Assembly (NCBI GenBank): GCA_963840925.1
Contig: CAWJAY010000027.1
Coordinates: forward strand, 232,296-296,295
Source of the DNA: DATAOG01 sp963840925
Lineage (GTDB): Bacteria; Pseudomonadota; Alphaproteobacteria; Geminicoccales; Geminicoccaceae
Direction of reading: 5' to 3'
Length of the DNA: 64,000 nucleotides
The first letter of the stretch is position 1, and each line of letters starts with the position of its first letter. Positions 61,543 through 64,000 of this stretch are shown piece after piece. The notes under the pieces were generated by a model, which made no database searches, was not told the origin of the DNA, and was given only the letters and a program-made list of their open reading frames with translations. Made by a program: the position numbers and the translations under genes.

Positions 61543-63345
61543 TTACCCGGAAGACGGCGGGGGCGGACGCCATCGCTTATCGAGGGCACGCGGCAGCCAG
61601 GCGCGCAGCCTTGCCAGGCCGGGATGCCGGGCGCCGGGCTCGAGATCGATGCCGATCCGGCGAATCCGGCCGCGACTGACGCCCTGCACGACCAGCTCGA
61701 CCTCGGCGAGCCGCAGCCGGTCGCCGACCGCGGGCGTGCGTCCGAGCCGCCTGTGGACGAAGTCGGCGACCGGCAGCGAACGCTCGGCCGCGGTCACCGG
61801 CAGGTCGTAGAACTCGGCGATCCGGCCCACCGGCAGCTCGCCATCGAAGGCGAACTCGCCGAACAGGCTGAGATCGGTCGCCGGCCGCGGGCGCTCGGCG
61901 AACAGCTGATCGAGGGTCGCCAACTGTTCCGGCGGCGCGATCACCAGCACGGAATCGCCGGGCTCCAGCCGGCCGAGGTTGCGCGGCCGCAGCAGCTTTC
62001 CGTCGCGGACGGCGCCGACCAGGGTCGCGCGCTCGACCTGCAACAGCCGCCGCGCGCCGCGCAGCGCGATCGGGCTGTCGGGCCCGACCGTATAGAGCAG
62101 AAGGTCGCGCCCGCCCGGGGCGGGCAGGTCGATCTCGACCCGCTCGGTCGGCCGCGGCCGCGGCGGCAGCTCGAGGTCGAGCAGGCGCGCGGCGCGCGCC
62201 AGCGTCCAGCCCTGAACAGTCAGCGACACGAGCACGACCGCGAAGGCGACCTGGAAATAGATCGAGGCGTTGTCGATGCCGCCCAGGACCGGGATCGTGC
62301 CGAGGAAGATCGCGACCGCGCCGCGCAGCCCGACCCAGGCGACGAACAGCAGCTCGTTCCAGGCGAACCGGAACGGCAGCAGGCACAACACGACCGCGAC
62401 CGGGCGGGCGACCACCACCAGGAAGGTCGCGATCAAGACCGAGGGGATCACGGTCGGCAGCAGATGCGAGGGGGTGACCAGCAGGCCGAGCATCACGAAC
62501 ATGACCATCTGCGCCAGCCAGGCGAGGCCATCGTGAAAGCGCTCGATCAGCTGCGCCGCCCGGTGGCGCCGGTTGCCGACCACCAGGCCCGCGAGATAGA
62601 CCGCGAGAAAGCCGCTGGCGCCGAGGCTTTGCGCCGCGCCGAACGTGAACAGGGCGGACGCCATCGCCAGCACCGGATAGAGGCCGCTGGCAAGCTCCAG
62701 CCGGTTGATCAGCCAGACCAGCGTGAAGCCTGCGACTAGGCCAGCGACCGCGCCGCCCGCGATCTCGTTGACGAACTCGAGAGCCAGCGCCCAGGACGGC
62801 TGGGCACCCTCGACCCGAAGCAGCTCGACGCAGGCGATCGTGAGGAAGACCGCGACCGGGTCGTTCAGGCCGAACTCGACCTCGAGCACGCTGCGCACGC
62901 GCGGCCTGATGTCGAGACCGTGCAGATGCAGCAGGAAAAACACGGCTGCGGCATCGGTCGAGCCGACGATGGCGCCGATCAGGAAGCTTTCGATCCAGCC
63001 CAGCTCGAGCAGCTCGCGGGCGGCGACCGCGGTCAGCGCCGAGGTCACGACCACACCGACGCTCGCCAGCAGCAGCGCCGGCCAGGCGGCCAGCCGGAAG
63101 TTGCCGAAATCGGTGCGCAGGCCGCCATCGAACAGGATGATCGCGAGCGCAATGCTGCCGATCACGTAGGCGGCGAAATAGTTGTCGAACAGGATCCCGC
63201 CCGGGCCGTCCTCGCCGAAGAACATGCCGAGTGCCAGGAACGCCAGCAGCAGCGGCGCGCCAACCCGGGACGAGATCAGCCCGACGAGAATGCTGACGAG
63301 CAGCAGGAAGGCTCCGAGCAGGATCAGGTGATCGGCAAAGTGCAC
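61543..63345 (-). CDS. Potassium/proton antiporter (NhaP2/CvrA type, CPA1)
   Basis: A 600-residue antiporter. Residues 5-390 carry about 12-13 membrane helices, with GAIVGSTDAAAVFFLL (ion-binding Asp region) and EFGLNDPVAVFLTIA. Residues 395-480 look like a TrkA-C/RCK_C domain (GDSVLVIAPPEQLATLDQLF), and the end resembles a CorC/HlyC-type domain (VADFVHRRLGRTPAVGDRLR). This order is that of NhaP2. It exports K+ or Na+ in exchange for H+ across the inner membrane. Confidence 0.88.
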   Translation of the reverse strand: MHFADHLILLGAFLLLVSILVGLISSRVGAPLLLAFLALGMFFGEDGPGGILFDNYFAAYVIGSIALAIILFDGGLRTDFGNFRLAAWPALLLASVGVVVTSALTAVAARELLELGWIESFLIGAIVGSTDAAAVFFLLHLHGLDIRPRVRSVLEVEFGLNDPVAVFLTIACVELLRVEGAQPSWALALEFVNEIAGGAVAGLVAGFTLVWLINRLELASGLYPVLAMASALFTFGAAQSLGASGFLAVYLAGLVVGNRRHRAAQLIERFHDGLAWLAQMVMFVMLGLLVTPSHLLPTVIPSVLIATFLVVVARPVAVVLCLLPFRFAWNELLFVAWVGLRGAVAIFLGTIPVLGGIDNASIYFQVAFAVVLVSLTVQGWTLARAARLLDLELPPRPRPTERVEIDLPAPGGRDLLLYTVGPDSPIALRGARRLLQVERATLVGAVRDGKLLRPRNLGRLEPGDSVLVIAPPEQLATLDQLFAERPRPATDLSLFGEFAFDGELPVGRIAEFYDLPVTAAERSLPVADFVHRRLGRTPAVGDRLRLAEVELVVQGVSRGRIRRIGIDLEPGARHPGLARLRAWLPRALDKRWRPPPPSSG

Positions 63346-63499
63346 GACGGCCTCGGTGCGACGGCTCGTTCCGCAAAGCTATATCGGCGGTTGTGCGATC
63401 CCGACAGCGCAAACGGCGGTCGCGGCACTTCCGCGGGCGCTTCACCTCGCGCAGCGGACGCCGTACTGTTTGGAGCCAAGAGCCAACGGGGGTGGCAAA

Positions 63500-64000
63500 A
63501 TGGCGACATTGATCAAGGGCGGCCGGATCGTGACCGCCGAGGGCGAGTTCCCGGGCGATATCCTGATCGAGGCGGGCAAGGTCCGGCTGCTGGGCCAGGG
63601 CCTGCCGGCGCCGGCCGGCGCCGAGGTCCACGACGCGAGCGGGCTCTTGGTCATGCCGGGCGCGGTCGACGTGCACACGCACCTGGACTGGGAGTTCGGC
63701 AGCGCGCGCACGGTCGACACCTTCGGCACCGGCACGATGGCCGCGGCGTTCGGCGGCACCACGAGCGTGATCGACTTTGCCAACCAGAGCCGCGGCGCAA
63801 GCCCGCTCGAGGGCCTCGAGGACTGGCACCGGCGCGCGGCCAGCCGCTGCGTCGACGTCGGCGCCCATATGATCATCCTCGACCCGTTCCCGCAGGCGCT
63901 GGCCGACCTCAAGACACTCGCCCGCGCCGAAGGGGTGACCAGCTTCAAGCTGTTCATGGCCTATCCGAACGTCTTGATGGTCGACGACGGCGTCTGCTTC
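63500..64000 (+). CDS. hydA: Dihydropyrimidinase / D-hydantoinase (3' end outside window)
   Basis: The first 167 residues of an amidohydrolase of the hydantoinase family, open to the window end. Metal-binding DVHTHLDWEFG lies at residues 56-66, and the Lys that becomes carboxylated to bridge the two metals is in SFKLFMAYPN (about residue 150). ATG 63500 follows GGGGGTGG. It opens cyclic ureides in pyrimidine or hydantoin breakdown; the C-terminal half is not in the window. Confidence 0.88.
   Translation, partial: MATLIKGGRIVTAEGEFPGDILIEAGKVRLLGQGLPAPAGAEVHDASGLLVMPGAVDVHTHLDWEFGSARTVDTFGTGTMAAAFGGTTSVIDFANQSRGASPLEGLEDWHRRAASRCVDVGAHMIILDPFPQALADLKTLARAEGVTSFKLFMAYPNVLMVDDGVCF

Noticed and set aside
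61577..63868. A 763-codon minus-strand frame overlapping the antiporter
   Set aside because: Shadow frame: it lies in another phase of the antiporter gene, is Arg/Ala-rich and has no recognisable domain.

Overview
This window is a G+C-rich stretch of chromosome from an alphaproteobacterium, probably a Rhodospirillales-like lineage. The group is inferred from gene order and protein style: DUF3141-pta-ackA-fabI; tRNA-Tyr/tRNA-Gly/tuf/tRNA-Trp/secE/nusG; and rarA-rluC-HAD-ATP12 after the ribosomal superoperon. No rRNA operon, CRISPR array or intact insertion sequence was found.

Layout. 1-3500: an acetyl-phosphate/fatty-acid block (DUF3141 tail, pta, ackA, fabI). Most of it is interrupted by single-base indels. 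3.6-7.5 kb: a MipA/OmpV outer-membrane protein, an AI-2E-family membrane protein and an orphan hydantoinase B. 7.9-10.8 kb: rlmB on the minus strand, then a TetR regulator divergent from an enoyl-CoA hydratase with a perfect palindrome between them. 10.8-15.0 kb: the accessory part of the window. It holds a BrnT-type toxin with an HTH antitoxin bracketed by two direct repeats of about 60 bp, a Tat-exported alpha/beta hydrolase, a broken secreted-protein gene, and remnants of a tyrosine recombinase and of an ISNCY-like transposase. It stops just before the tRNA-Tyr promoter.

15.0-47.2 kb: the core expression machinery on the plus strand: three tRNAs, tuf copy 1, secE-nusG, rplKAJL, rpoBC, rpsL-rpsG-fusA-tuf copy 2, then S10/spc/alpha operon genes through secY, adk, rpsM, rpsK, rpoA and rplQ. 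The genes are tightly packed with many start/stop overlaps. 47.3-52.4 kb: a DegP/DegQ-like protease and rarA (both frame-broken), rluC-type pseudouridine synthase, a HAD phosphatase and the ATP12 assembly factor. 52.4-64 kb: metabolic and transport genes: a lipoprotein, a GNAT enzyme, an aldo/keto reductase, a NodIJ-like ABC exporter, a thiolase, an MFS transporter, an MBL-fold hydrolase, an asparaginase, a cupin, a K+/H+ antiporter, and the start of a dihydropyrimidinase cut by the window edge.

The main oddity is that frameshifts are not spread evenly. They cluster in pta-ackA-fabI, rpsG-fusA and degQ-rarA, while the 8.5 kb of rpoB-rpoC between two clusters has none. rpsG and fusA are essential, so these are most likely local assembly or sequencing errors rather than true pseudogenes. 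Any gene inventory of this contig must allow for that.
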